From Consotaella salsifontis (GTDB lineage Bacteria; Pseudomonadota; Alphaproteobacteria; Rhizobiales; Rhizobiaceae), in assembly GCF_900167365.1 (NCBI RefSeq), contig NZ_FUXL01000020.1, positions 25,862-89,861 of the forward strand: a DNA stretch of 64,000 nt. The letters are read 5' to 3'. The position numbers were made by a program, and so were the translations under genes. The notes under the pieces are model-generated. The model was not told the DNA's origin, did not search any database, and worked only from the letters and a program-made list of their open reading frames with translations. Shown here in pieces: positions 8,845 through 19,274 of the stretch (position 1 is the first letter of the stretch; the number at the start of each line of letters is the position of its first letter).

Positions 8845-9105
8845 CTACTGAAGCAGTTCGATCGCTCGAAACTCGCCGAATTCGACTCGCTGTTGAAGTT
8901 CCTTGACGAACTCCAGGACCTCGGCTTCACCATGAAGACGGACAAGCTCCGTCAAAGCCGTCGAAATCGCCGTCTCGGCAAGGATCTCCGCCTCGATGCC
9001 GTCGGAGATACCGTCGGCCCACGCCTCATTATGATACTCGAACGCCACCTGCTTCTTTTCAGCAGCGATGACATCATCGAGCTCTGCGCCCTGCAAATCG
9101 ATCAT
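8845..9105 (-). CDS. Small acidic hypothetical protein
   Basis: An 86-residue, acidic, mostly helical protein (MIDLQGAELDDVIAAEKKQ...). The ATG at 9105 follows AGGGGGAC at good spacing and is preferred to a GTG at 9129. There is no signal peptide or membrane segment. I do not recognise a family. It lies 44 bases upstream of the exported protein gene on the same strand and may share its transcript. Confidence 0.6.
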   Translation of the reverse strand: MIDLQGAELDDVIAAEKKQVAFEYHNEAWADGISDGIEAEILAETAISTALTELVRLHGEAEVLEFVKELQQRVEFGEFRAIELLQ

Positions 9106-9208
9106 CGAAGGGTCCCCCTGAAATGACACTTACGATTCCCACCTGGTCCTGCTTTACACCATCACGAGCGACCAAATCCGCACCAACACGCGGATCATTC
9201 GGACAAAG

Positions 9209-9658
9209 TTAATTGCCGTACCTTGCGCTGATCTCTCGCGACAAGCTGGAGCCCTCTTTCTGATAGCGCTCAACGGCGAGTCGGGCCGCAGGCGTACAAA
9301 CACGATATGTCGATTCAAAGGCGCGGTAGCCGCTGTTGAAGCTCGCCACGAGAATGCGCCGATCAGCCTCGGACGCTTTCTGAGCGGCCAAAAGCTCCGT
9401 CATCTTGTCGCGATAAAGCCTCGCGTTCGGATCGCCGCACAACGTTCTCAAGAAGTGCACCGAGCCGAGAATCGCCGATAGCCGAGCGAGAGGCGCCATA
9501 TAAGGCGCGTCCGTCGCCCGTCCTTCCGGCGCTGCATCCGCCGGGGCGTTCTCGCCCGCGCCGCTGGCTTCAGCAAATGCTGGATGAAGCGTGGCGGGAA
9601 GACCAGCCACCGCGAGCCAAGCAGCAAGAGCGAGACACGACGGCCTTAGGATAAACAT
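9209..9658 (-). CDS. Exported TIGR02301-family protein
   Basis: The 149-residue protein has a signal peptide (ALAAWLAVAGLPATLHPAFA), a short Ala/Gly/Glu linker, and a C-terminal domain with LGSVHFLRTLCGDPNARLYRDKM and ASFNSGYRAFESTYRVCTPAA, both with a conserved Cys. These features match TIGR02301, a Rhizobiales-specific family of unknown function probably acting in the periplasm. The next gene upstream on the same strand is a Nudix hydrolase, a neighbourhood I recall from rhizobia. Confidence 0.8.
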   Translation of the reverse strand: MFILRPSCLALAAWLAVAGLPATLHPAFAEASGAGENAPADAAPEGRATDAPYMAPLARLSAILGSVHFLRTLCGDPNARLYRDKMTELLAAQKASEADRRILVASFNSGYRAFESTYRVCTPAARLAVERYQKEGSSLSREISARYGN

Positions 9659-9751
9659 GGCTATGATCTGGCCTGTCCTTTACGTCAAATCAACGACTTC
9701 GGACACGTTTGCGCGAATCACTTGGCGTGTGCGCCTTTCTGGCAACAGGAC

Positions 9752-10183
9752 TCAGGATTGCCGAAAAGCGCGCGCTGTCTGAACGATAGGGATGAGGCCG
9801 TCGGTCAGCCGGTCCGCTCTATGAAGGGCATCGAGCTCCGCAGGGGTATGGAAACGCGCGCTTCTTGCATCGTCTCCCGCCGTGGGACGCGTCGTCCCAT
9901 CAACGTCCTCCAGGGCGACGAAGACGGCCAGCACGACATGAACGGCATGCTCGGGGATCAGGATCTCATGGAACTTGAGAAAGGCGAGAGCGCCAAGCGT
10001 GATCCCGGTTTCCTCGACGACCTCTCGTCGCGCGGCGGATTCGAGAGCCTCACCGAATTCCACTTTCCCGCCGGGCAGGCTGAGGATGCCGGCATAGGGC
10101 GGCTGGGAGCGCTCGACGAGGAGAATGCGCTCGCCTGAAAAAATGCAAGCGGACACGCCGAGAAGGGGGCGGGACTTTTCCAT
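9752..10183 (-). CDS. Nudix hydrolase
   Basis: The 143-residue protein has a complete Nudix box, GGKVEFGEALESAARREVVEETG (GX5EX7REVXEEXG). It is expected to hydrolyse a nucleoside diphosphate linked to another group; small Nudix proteins of this kind include NADH- and ADP-ribose-type pyrophosphatases, but specificity cannot be read here. ATG 10183 (MEKSRPLLGVSAC) gives the family-typical start; an upstream in-frame start at 10270 would overlap the divergent gene. Confidence 0.88.
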   Translation of the reverse strand: MEKSRPLLGVSACIFSGERILLVERSQPPYAGILSLPGGKVEFGEALESAARREVVEETGITLGALAFLKFHEILIPEHAVHVVLAVFVALEDVDGTTRPTAGDDARSARFHTPAELDALHRADRLTDGLIPIVQTARAFRQS

Positions 10184-10268
10184 TGTCGGAATAATTGCCG
10201 TGCGGGGCGTTTGTGGCAAGCGGCGCTGCATCCTTGACAGAACAAGACGCGTCGGGCTCATCAAGCTC

Positions 10269-11045
10269 ATGTGCGGTCGCTACGCCCTTGCCATCTCGCC
10301 CGAACTCGTCGCCGCGCTGACCGGAGTGGCTTCGGCCGCCGGCTTTCCGCCCCGCTATAACATTGCGCCGAGCCAGCCGATCCTCATCGTCATCGGCGGG
10401 CGCGAGGAGAGGCCGGATGCCGACAATGCCGAGCGTCAGCTCAGGCTCGTTCGCTGGGGGCTGGTGCCGTCCTGGGTGAAGGACCCGAAGGCCTTTCCGC
10501 TCCTCTTCAACGCCAGGTCGGAATCGGCCGCCGAGAAGAACACCTTTCGCGCGGCGCTGCGATATCGGCGTTGTCTCGTGCCGGCTTCCGGATTCTACGA
10601 ATGGCAGCGCGCGGGTAAGCGCAAGCAACCGTTTCTCATCAGGCCCCGCCAGGGCGAGTTCATGGCTTTCGCCGGCCTTATGGAAACTTGGCAGGGTGCT
10701 GACGGAAGCGAGGTCGATACGGCCGCGATCCTGACCACCAGCGCCAACGCCACGCTGGCGCCGATCCATGAGCGCATGCCGGTGATCGTGCCGCCCTCCC
10801 AGTTCGGCCGGTGGCTCGACTGCCGCTCGTTCGATGCGGCGGACGTGGCCGGGCTCATGGCGCCGGCGCCGGACGATCTTCTGGAAGCGGTTGCCGTCGT
10901 CGACGCTGTCAACAGCGCCGCGCGGATGGGACCCGAGGTGCAGACGCCCGTCGATCGCGCTATGACGGAGGCCACATCGCCGAATCAGGACGAACCAGAG
11001 CCGGAAAAGCGCAAGGGCGGACCGGCGCAGGGCTCCCTGTTCTGA
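10269..11045 (+). CDS. SOS-associated HMCES/YedK-type protein
   Basis: Proteins of this family form a covalent thiazolidine link with abasic sites in single-stranded DNA through Cys2 and protect them. The 258-residue protein starts MCGRYAL with Cys2 directly after the initiator Met, and has RYNIAPSQP, RWGLVPSW, FNARSES, RRCLVPASGFYEW (conserved Glu) and IHERMPVI (conserved His). Because the N-terminus must begin MC, the start at 10269 is fixed although the frame opens further upstream. The last 30 residues are a charged tail. No LexA box was seen nearby. Confidence 0.92.
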   Translation: MCGRYALAISPELVAALTGVASAAGFPPRYNIAPSQPILIVIGGREERPDADNAERQLRLVRWGLVPSWVKDPKAFPLLFNARSESAAEKNTFRAALRYRRCLVPASGFYEWQRAGKRKQPFLIRPRQGEFMAFAGLMETWQGADGSEVDTAAILTTSANATLAPIHERMPVIVPPSQFGRWLDCRSFDAADVAGLMAPAPDDLLEAVAVVDAVNSAARMGPEVQTPVDRAMTEATSPNQDEPEPEKRKGGPAQGSLF

Positions 11046-11088
11046 GCGGCCCCCGTGTCTTGTCTATCTTCAGCCGAGGTTTCGTCCC

Positions 11089-12126
11089 GTGAACATCGAT
11101 CTTCTGAAGCGCCTTTGTGAAACGCCGGGCGTTCCCGGCCGCGAGCGTCGGGTGCGCGAGCTCATTCTGTCGGAGGTCGAGGGCCTCTTCGACGAAACGC
11201 GTGTCGATACGCTCGGCTCGCTGATCTGCACGCGCAAGGGCAAGGGCGAGAAGCCCGAGAAGGTCATGCTGCTGTGCCATATGGACGAGATCGGTTTTCT
11301 CGTCAGCCACGTGACCGACAAGGGCTTCATTCATGTCGATCCGGTCGGCGGTTTCGACCCTCGCAACCTCTTCAGCCGGCGCGTTCTGGTCTGCACCGAG
11401 ACCGGCGACCATAAGGGCGTGATGAACGCCGAGGGCAAGCCGATCCACATCCAGTCGGCCGAGGAGCGCAAGAAGATGCCGGAGCCCGACGAGTTCTTCG
11501 TCGACACCGGGCATGGCGCCGCCGCCAAGGATTTCGTCCAGGTCGGCGACTACGTCGTCATGAACGAGCCCTTCGAGGAGATGGGCGAAAAGATCGTCTC
11601 GAAGGCCCTCGACAACCGCATCGCCTGTTGGCTCGGCATCGAGACGGTGCGGGCGCTGGTGGAGCAGGGGCTCGAGCATCAGTGCGAGCTGACCGTCGCC
11701 TTCACGGCGCAGGAAGAGGTGGGCTTGCGCGGGGCGCGCACCGCGTCCTTCGGTGTCCAGCCCGACATCGGCATCGGCATCGACACCACCCTTTCCTGCG
11801 ATACCCCGGGCGTGCCCGAGAAGGACCAAACCACGGTCCAGGGCAAGGGCGTCGGCATCCACATGAAGGACGGCTCCTTCATCGCCGACATCGATCTCGT
11901 CCGCGAGTTCGAGGCACTGGCCAAGGAGAAGGACATCGCCCACCAGCGCACGATCCTTCATCGCGGCGGACAGGACGGCGCGGCGGTTCAGCAGACCGCG
12001 GCGGGCTCGCGGGCCGTCGGCATCGTCGTCGGCACCCGCTACATCCACACGGTCGCGGAGATGATCGACAAGCGCGATCTCGAGGCGGCGCGCGAGTTGC
12101 TCACCGCCTTCATCGCGGCGCGCTGA
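11089..12126 (+). CDS. M42-family metallopeptidase (FrvX-like)
   Basis: M42 enzymes are cobalt- or zinc-dependent aminopeptidases forming large tetrahedral complexes in the cytoplasm. The 345-residue protein shows the metal and catalytic residues: LLCHMDEIGF (His, Asp), ALDNRIACW (bridging Asp), TAQEEVGLRGA (Glu-Glu), GIGIDTT (Asp) and TRYIHTVAEM (His). The start is GTG (GTGAACATCG). An M42 relative is linked to osmoprotectant NAGGN synthesis in some bacteria, but no such genes are adjacent here. Confidence 0.9.
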   Translation: MNIDLLKRLCETPGVPGRERRVRELILSEVEGLFDETRVDTLGSLICTRKGKGEKPEKVMLLCHMDEIGFLVSHVTDKGFIHVDPVGGFDPRNLFSRRVLVCTETGDHKGVMNAEGKPIHIQSAEERKKMPEPDEFFVDTGHGAAAKDFVQVGDYVVMNEPFEEMGEKIVSKALDNRIACWLGIETVRALVEQGLEHQCELTVAFTAQEEVGLRGARTASFGVQPDIGIGIDTTLSCDTPGVPEKDQTTVQGKGVGIHMKDGSFIADIDLVREFEALAKEKDIAHQRTILHRGGQDGAAVQQTAAGSRAVGIVVGTRYIHTVAEMIDKRDLEAARELLTAFIAAR

Positions 12127-12173
12127 CCTCGCATGATTCGGCGCCTGTTTGAGTTCGAGGGCGGCTGCGGGCG

Positions 12174-12785
12174 ATGATCGCCGCAGCCGGCGCCGGCTTC
12201 GTGCTCGGCATGAGCCTGATCATCGCGATCGGGGCGCAGAACGCCTTCATCCTGCGCCAGGGGCTGGCGCGCCAGCATGTGCTTGCGCTCTGCCTGATCT
12301 GTTCGCTCTCCGACGCCGTGCTGATCGCGGCCGGCGTCGGCGGGCTTGGCAGTCTCGTCGCCGAGCGCCCAAGCCTCATCGTCGCCGTCAGCATTGGTGG
12401 CGCGGCGTTTCTCTTCACCTATGCGGCGCTGGCGCTGAAACGCGCGCTGTCGGTCGAGGCTCTAGACGCGAGAGGGAAGGGCGAGACATCGCTTGGGGCG
12501 GCTGTTGCCACCTGCCTCGCGCTCACCTTTCTCAACCCCCATGTCTATCTCGACACGGTGGTTCTCGTCGGTTCTCTTTCAGCACGCTTCGTCACTCCAG
12601 ACGCAAGGCTGGCCTATGGCATAGGCGCCGCCACGGCTTCGCTGGTCTGGTTCTTCGCCCTGGGCTATGGCGCGCGGCTGCTTGTGCCGTTGTTCGCCAA
12701 GCCGCTCGCATGGCGAATCCTGGACCTTCTCATCGCGCTGGTGATGGCGGCGCTTGCCGCCAATCTCCTAGTCGAGATCGCCTGA
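12174..12785 (+). CDS. LysE/ArgO-family amino acid exporter
   Basis: The 203-residue protein is almost wholly hydrophobic with about five to six membrane segments. It has the LysE/ArgO marker IAIGAQNAFILRQGLARQHV near the N-terminus and FLNPHVYLDTVVLVGSL, both typical of basic-amino-acid exporters of the inner membrane. No LysG/ArgP-type regulator is adjacent. Exported substrate probably arginine or lysine by family, not proven. Confidence 0.88.
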   Translation: MIAAAGAGFVLGMSLIIAIGAQNAFILRQGLARQHVLALCLICSLSDAVLIAAGVGGLGSLVAERPSLIVAVSIGGAAFLFTYAALALKRALSVEALDARGKGETSLGAAVATCLALTFLNPHVYLDTVVLVGSLSARFVTPDARLAYGIGAATASLVWFFALGYGARLLVPLFAKPLAWRILDLLIALVMAALAANLLVEIA

Positions 12786-12959
12786 CTGCGCGCCGAGCTC
12801 GACATGCTCGTAATAACGGCCCGCATCGTTCTGCTGCTTGCAGCAGGGGTGGCTCGCGGCCGCAACGGCGGGCAGGTTGAGAGCCTGGAAATTGCTCTCA
12901 AAAGCCATGTCGCGATCACGCTGGGACTTCGATCGGAATTCGGGAGAGGTATCGCTCAT
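12768..12959 (-). CDS. Possible small protein with a CC motif
   Basis: A 63-residue frame (MSDTSPEFRSKSQRDRDMAF...) whose 3' end overlaps the last 18 bases of the convergent exporter gene. It contains HPCCKQQND and GRYYEHVELG and looks more protein-like than the surrounding shadow frames. There is a weak GGAC upstream of the ATG. I do not recognise a family; it may be chance. Confidence 0.35.
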   Translation of the reverse strand: MSDTSPEFRSKSQRDRDMAFESNFQALNLPAVAAASHPCCKQQNDAGRYYEHVELGAQSGDLD

Positions 12960-13307
12960 GATATCAGTCCATATGCCGTTTGTCTGAACCGGTTCCTAGA
13001 CGCGGGTTGCTGCGAATTGACGACGATTTCGGCATCATAGAGGCAGGACGCTGGTCCAAGTCTGACCTTGCGCCGCAACAATGATATGTTGCCGAGGCGG
13101 CGTTGCAGCTACGTCACACGATCCGGTTCCTCCAGCGGCATATCGTCCATCTTCTAGAATTGCAGGCAGGAGGAAGCTCGCCCTTTCGTGCTTCGTCCCC
13201 CGCCCTGGGGTTTGTGGTTCGCGCCTTTGGTGATAGCGCAAGGGACCAAAGACACGGCGGCGCGTCGGCAACCATGCGCTATGTCAAAGGCCGCCCAGGA
13301 GAGAGTG
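12960..13307. other. Intergenic stretch upstream of cysS
   Basis: No gene, tRNA or strong hairpin terminator is visible. The last part carries AGGAGAGAG just before the cysS ATG at 13308, which sets the cysS start. Promoters for cysS and for the small leftward frame probably lie here, but no convincing -35/-10 pair stands out. Confidence 0.4.
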
Positions 13308-14797
<1,490 letters not shown>

Positions 14798-14801
<4 letters not shown>

Positions 14802-15751
14802 GCGAAACACCGTCGCTCTATCCGCCGATCGAACCCTATCGCTCCGGGCGCCTGCCGGTCAGCGGCGGGCATGAGATCTACTGGGAGCTCTGCGGCAATC
14901 CCGAAGGCAAGCCCGCCGTGTTTCTTCATGGCGGACCGGGCTCTGGCTGCAGCCCCGCCCATCGACGGCTCTTCAATCCGGCGCGCTACAACGTGCTCCT
15001 GTTCGATCAGCGCGGCTGCGGGCGCTCGATGCCGACAGGCTCTCTCGACGGCAACACCACGTGGGACCTCGTCGAGGATATCGAGCGCCTGCGCGAGCTC
15101 GCGGGCGTCGAGCGATGGCTGGTCTTCGGCGGCTCCTGGGGCGCCGCGCTGGCGCTCGCCTATGCCGAGGCCCATCCGGATCGCGCCAGCGGATTGATCT
15201 TGCGCGGCGTCTTCACCTGTCAGCGTTCGGAGCTGGACTGGTTCTATGGCGGCGGCGCGGCGAAGCTCTTTCCGGACAAGTGGGAGGAGTTTCTCCGCCC
15301 GATTGCCGAGGCGGAGCGCGGCGACCTGATCACCGCCTATCGCGAACGCCTGACTCATGCAGACCGGGCGGTGCGCCTGGAGGCCGCGCGCGCCTGGGCC
15401 GACTGGGAGGGGCAGACGGTGACGCTGCGCACACGGGCGCGCTCGGTGGGCATGCCGAGCGCCAGCGAGGCCACCATCGCCTTCTCACGGATCGAGAATC
15501 ACTACTTTCTCAATCACGCCTGGCTGGAGGAGGGGCAGTTGATCCGGGACGCCGATCGCATTCGCTCGATTCCCGGCGTGATCGTACAAGGGCGCTATGA
15601 CGTGGTCACGCCGGCGGTGACGAGCTGGGCACTCTCCAAGGCTTGGCCGGAGGCGGAATACCGGATGGTCGAGGGGGCCGGGCACGCATTCTCCGAGCCG
15701 GGAATTCTCGAGGAGCTGCTCGCCGCCACCGACCGCTTTGCCAGATCCTGA
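14798..15751 (+). CDS. pip: Prolyl aminopeptidase (S33)
   Basis: This alpha/beta hydrolase removes N-terminal proline from peptides. The 317-residue protein has [18 protein letters not shown] (oxyanion region), the nucleophile elbow [17 protein letters not shown], and a C-terminal GRYDVVTP (Asp) and GAGHAF (His). The start is a TTG overlapping the cysS stop (TTGA); no ATG lies close to the family N-terminus [13 protein letters not shown], so this rare start is accepted and implies coupling with cysS. Confidence 0.92.
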
Positions 15752-15811
15752 ACGGCGCGTAGGCTGATCGGAAGCCGGAGGAGATTCCTTCCTGTTTCGA
15801 CGAGGGACGCG

Positions 15812-16300
15812 ATGACGCTCGAGAACAAGCCAGTCTACACCGGTGGTTGCCAGTGCGGCGCCGTCCGCTTTCGTATCGACGGCGCCCTTAAGAAGGCGTC
15901 CATCTGCCATTGCCGCATGTGCCAGAAGGCGTTCGGTAACTTCTTCGCGCCGCTGGTCAGCGTTCATCTCGCCGATCTCTCGTGGACGCGGGCGGAGCCC
16001 AAGCGTTTTCAATCGTCCAACAAGGTGCTTCGCGGCTTCTGTTCGGAGTGCGGGACGCCGCTGACCTACGAGGCACCGGACGGCGTCGCGCTTGCCATCG
16101 GAGCCTTCGACGACCCTTCGGCCATTCCGCCGGTGATCCAGTACGGCCTGGAGGCTAAGCTTCCCTTTGTGGATCGCCTGTGCGATCTGCCGAGCCGCTC
16201 CACCGAAGAGGATGCCGAGCAAAATCCCTATCTCGAGGGAATCGTCTCCTACCAGCAGCCCGACTTCGAGACGGATGGCACAACCGGCGACAAGCCGTGA
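15812..16300 (+). CDS. GFA-family (Mss4-fold) zinc protein
   Basis: The 162-residue protein carries the GFA cysteine pattern: GGCQCGAVRF, CHCRMCQK and FCSECGTPL, which bind zinc. GFA stands for glutathione-dependent formaldehyde-activating enzyme, but most members have no shown activity. The last 40 residues are acidic. It stands alone 60 bases downstream of pip. Confidence 0.9.
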   Translation: MTLENKPVYTGGCQCGAVRFRIDGALKKASICHCRMCQKAFGNFFAPLVSVHLADLSWTRAEPKRFQSSNKVLRGFCSECGTPLTYEAPDGVALAIGAFDDPSAIPPVIQYGLEAKLPFVDRLCDLPSRSTEEDAEQNPYLEGIVSYQQPDFETDGTTGDKP

Positions 16301-16422
16301 CCCGCCGCGGGACGTGCGAAAATCCATCAATAAAAATGATGGATGCCATGAAGGAAAATCGGGCTGTCGCGACGCTTTGACGCTGCTACATCTGTCGCCT
16401 TGGTCCATGGAGCGGTGACGGG

Positions 16423-17358
16423 ATGGCGGCGGAAACAGAAGATAGGCGCGGCTTTCTCTACGCACTCGGCGCCTATGGCATCTGGGGGTTCATCCTCCCG
16501 ATCTACCTCAAGAGTCTGGCCGACGTCCCTCCGCTGGAGGTCCTCGCGCACCGCATCATCTGGTCGCTGCCCGTCGCGGTTCTGATTCTCTGGTTGCAAG
16601 GTGTGCTGGGGGGCGTCTGGCGCCATTTTCGCAGCCCGCGGACGCTGGCTCTCGCGACGCTGACGGCGACACTCGTCTCCGTCAACTGGGGCACGTACAT
16701 CTATGCCGTCGGAAGTGGTCAGATGGTCGCTGCGGCGCTCGGCTACTACGTGAATCCACTGCTCAACGTGGTGCTGGCCGCGATCTTTCTCGGCGAGCGG
16801 CCGACGCGAATCCAGGGCGGCGCGATTGCGCTGGCGGTGATCGGCGTCGCTGTGATGGCCGTGGAAAAGGGCGGCTTGCCGTGGCTGTCGCTCGTCCTGG
16901 CCTTGAGCTTCGGGCTCTACGGTCTGATCCGCAAGATGGTGCCGGTGGGCGCATCCGAGGGATTCTTCGTCGAGGTGACGATCCTCTTCCTGCCGTCTCT
17001 CGCCCTTCTGATGCTGGCGCCGAGCAGCGGCGGCTTCCTGGTCGACATACGGGAGACGGCGTTGCTGGTCGCCGCCGGCCCGCTCACGGCCGCGCCTCTC
17101 ATCCTCTATGCCGCCGGCGCGAGGCTTCTGCGCTTCACCACGATCGGCATTCTGCAATACCTGACGCCGACCTGCGTCTTCTTCATCGCGGTGTTCGTCT
17201 ATGGCGAGCCTTTCTCAGCGGGCCAGCTCGTCGCCTTCGCCTTCATCTGGAGTGCTCTGGCGCTCTATACGTACTCGCTCTTCAGCCGGAAGCGGACGGC
17301 CTCGTCGCCTGAGGCCCGCTCCGGCGACGAGGCGAGGCAACGCTGCCCCGCCGAATAG
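16423..17358 (+). CDS. rarD: EamA-family transporter RarD
   Basis: The 311-residue protein has about ten predicted membrane helices in two EamA repeats. It shows RarD-specific features: YGIWGFILPIYLKSLADVPPLEVLAHRIIWSLP near the start, NWGTYIYAVGSGQMVAAALGYYVNPL, and LYAAGARLLRFTTIGILQYLTPT. RarD was named for chloramphenicol sensitivity, but the transported substrate is unknown. Confidence 0.92.
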   Translation: MAAETEDRRGFLYALGAYGIWGFILPIYLKSLADVPPLEVLAHRIIWSLPVAVLILWLQGVLGGVWRHFRSPRTLALATLTATLVSVNWGTYIYAVGSGQMVAAALGYYVNPLLNVVLAAIFLGERPTRIQGGAIALAVIGVAVMAVEKGGLPWLSLVLALSFGLYGLIRKMVPVGASEGFFVEVTILFLPSLALLMLAPSSGGFLVDIRETALLVAAGPLTAAPLILYAAGARLLRFTTIGILQYLTPTCVFFIAVFVYGEPFSAGQLVAFAFIWSALALYTYSLFSRKRTASSPEARSGDEARQRCPAE

Positions 17359-17384
17359 GCGATCACCCGGCGCGGGAGCGCGGA

Positions 17385-17990
17385 TTACATCCGCTTGATG
17401 TCGTCGGAGCCTTCTTGCTCCGCCGGGTGCGGCGCTGCCGCCAGGATTGCTGGCACGATCTCTTCCGCGCGGTCGATGACGAGCGGACGCACCTGATGGG
17501 CGGTGTGGATGAAACCCGCATCGGCCATATGGTCGATGAGCCCGAGAAGCGGGTCCCAGAAGCCCGCGATATTCGCGATGGCAATGGGCTTGGCGTGGCG
17601 GCCGAGCTGGCTCCAAGTCATGATCTCGATCAGTTCCTCCAGTGTGCCGATGCCGCCCGGCAGGGCGACGAAGGCATCGGAGTGCTCGAACATCATGTGC
17701 TTGCGCTGGTGCATGTTGTCCGTGACGTGGAGTTCGTCGAGGCTGCCGAGCTCAGCCTCCGATGCTTCCTTGTGGATGAGGAAGCGCGGAATGATGCCGG
17801 TCACGGCGCCGCCGCCGCGATGCACCGCATCGGCCACAGCCCCCATGATGCCCTTGGTGCCTCCGCCATAGACGAGCCGGATACCGGCTTCGGCCATGGA
17901 GCGACCGAGTGCTTCGGCGGACGCCATATGGATGGGATCGCGGCCGGGGGAGGAGCCGCAATAGACGCAGATGGATCGAATCGTGTTCAT
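17385..17990 (-). CDS. LOG-family protein (cytokinin riboside 5'-monophosphate phosphoribohydrolase type)
   Basis: LOG proteins release the base from (cytokinin) nucleoside 5'-monophosphates. The 201-residue protein has a Rossmann start ICVYCGSSPGRDP, LVYGGGTKGIMGAVADA and the signature PGGIGTLEELIEIMTW. ATG 17990 (MNTIRSICVYC) is chosen over an in-frame start seven codons upstream. It is convergent with rarD. Confidence 0.9.
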   Translation of the reverse strand: MNTIRSICVYCGSSPGRDPIHMASAEALGRSMAEAGIRLVYGGGTKGIMGAVADAVHRGGGAVTGIIPRFLIHKEASEAELGSLDELHVTDNMHQRKHMMFEHSDAFVALPGGIGTLEELIEIMTWSQLGRHAKPIAIANIAGFWDPLLGLIDHMADAGFIHTAHQVRPLVIDRAEEIVPAILAAAPHPAEQEGSDDIKRM

Positions 17991-18100
17991 GGATGGAAGC
18001 GTTCCCCGCAACTGCCTGTCTGGTCAAGCGAAACCGCCGGCCGTGCGCCAGGCGCGCTGGCGCTGCCCTCTCTTAAGCGTCGGCCGGCGAGTGAGTTGGA

Positions 18101-18961
18101 TCAAATGGCCGTCTTGAGAGCGTCCTCGATATAGATCTCGCGAAGCCGGCGCGAAAGCTCGCCGGGCCGGCCTTCGCCGATGGCGGCGCCGTCGATCTCC
18201 ACCACCGGCATCACGAAGAGCGAGGCCGAGGTAATGAAGGCTTCGCGCGCATTCTTCGCTTCCTCGATCGAAAAGCCGCGCTCCTCGACCTTGAGGCCCT
18301 TTTCTTCGGCAAGGCGCAGCGTCGCGGCACGCGTGATGCCGTGAAGGATCGACTGGGACTTCTCGCGAGTGACGATGGTTCCTTCCGAGGTGACGATGTA
18401 GGCGTTGTTGGAGGAGCCCTCCGTCACCAGCCCGTCGCGCACCATCCAGGCGTCGTCGACATGGGCGTGCTTGGCCGCCATCTTGGCGAGGCAGGGATAA
18501 AGAAGCTGCACCGTTTTGATGTCGCAGCGGCCCCAGCGGATGTCGTCGATCGAGATCACCTTGAGCCCCGTGCCGGCCGCAGGGTTTTCGATGACCTTCT
18601 TGGCCTGGGTGAAGAGGACGAGCGTCGGCTTGGTGTCCGCCGGAGGGAAGGCAAAATCGCGATCGCCGGCACTGCCGCGCGTCACCTGAAGATAGATCAG
18701 CCCCTCGTCGATATCGTTGCGCGTCACGAGCTCGCGGTGGATCGCCAGCATCTCCTCGTCACTCACCGGCGAGGACAGCGCCAGCTCGCCGAGGGACCGC
18801 CTCAGCCGCGCCATATGCCCGTCGAAGTCGATGAGCTTGCCCCGGACCACCGAGGTCACTTCATAGACGGCGTCGGCGAACAGAAAGCCGCGGTCGAAGA
18901 TCGAGACCGTCGCCTCCTCTTCAGGCAAATAGCTGCCATTGACGTAGACGGTGCGGCTCAT
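18101..18961 (-). CDS. dat: D-amino-acid transaminase (fold IV PLP enzyme)
   Basis: Fold-type IV aminotransferases include D-alanine and branched-chain aminotransferases. The 286-residue protein has FDRGFLFADAVYEV, the PLP lysine in DIRWGRCDIKTVQLL, and EGSSNNAYIV plus GITRAATLRLAEE for phosphate binding. The FDRGF...DAVYEV start and CDIKTVQLLYP favour D-amino-acid transaminase over BCAT. It would supply or remove D-alanine and D-glutamate, which relates to dgcNA further right, though these are not linked in an operon. Confidence 0.88.
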   Translation of the reverse strand: MSRTVYVNGSYLPEEEATVSIFDRGFLFADAVYEVTSVVRGKLIDFDGHMARLRRSLGELALSSPVSDEEMLAIHRELVTRNDIDEGLIYLQVTRGSAGDRDFAFPPADTKPTLVLFTQAKKVIENPAAGTGLKVISIDDIRWGRCDIKTVQLLYPCLAKMAAKHAHVDDAWMVRDGLVTEGSSNNAYIVTSEGTIVTREKSQSILHGITRAATLRLAEEKGLKVEERGFSIEEAKNAREAFITSASLFVMPVVEIDGAAIGEGRPGELSRRLREIYIEDALKTAI

Positions 18962-19274
18962 GAGAAACTTCCTTCTTGAGGTCGAAGCAGCGCGGGAGGA
19001 TGCGCTGGACCCGATGAACTAGCGCTTCCGCAACCCCTGCTGCAAGGCGCATCTGCATCAAATTTGACAGTGCCTCGACTCTGTTCAAATCGGCGGCGTT
19101 GCGACCCGAACCGCGAAATATGCCCGCGGCGGCAGGGACGCCTCCCCCTTAACGCCTCCATTTCCCATTGTGGTCATTTCGCGACCTCTCTTGCGCAGAT
19201 GAGTGCCTTGAGGTACGTACATCATCAATCGCTCGGCGCCGGTGCGGCGAGCATCATCTCAGGGAGATTCAGGC
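18962..19274. promoter_or_regulatory. Divergent intergenic region between dat and xylA
   Basis: This 313-base gap must hold promoters for both genes. TTGACA at 19064-19069 is a good -35 for rightward transcription, but no strong -10 follows at 17 bases, so an activator may be needed. No xylose regulator gene is next to xylA. GGGAG at 19261-19265 serves as ribosome binding site for the xylA ATG at 19275. Confidence 0.35.

Noticed and set aside
13188..13307. Earlier in-frame starts for cysS
   Set aside because: The extra 40 residues have no family match, and the ATG at 13308 has a strong ribosome binding site and the normal N-terminus.
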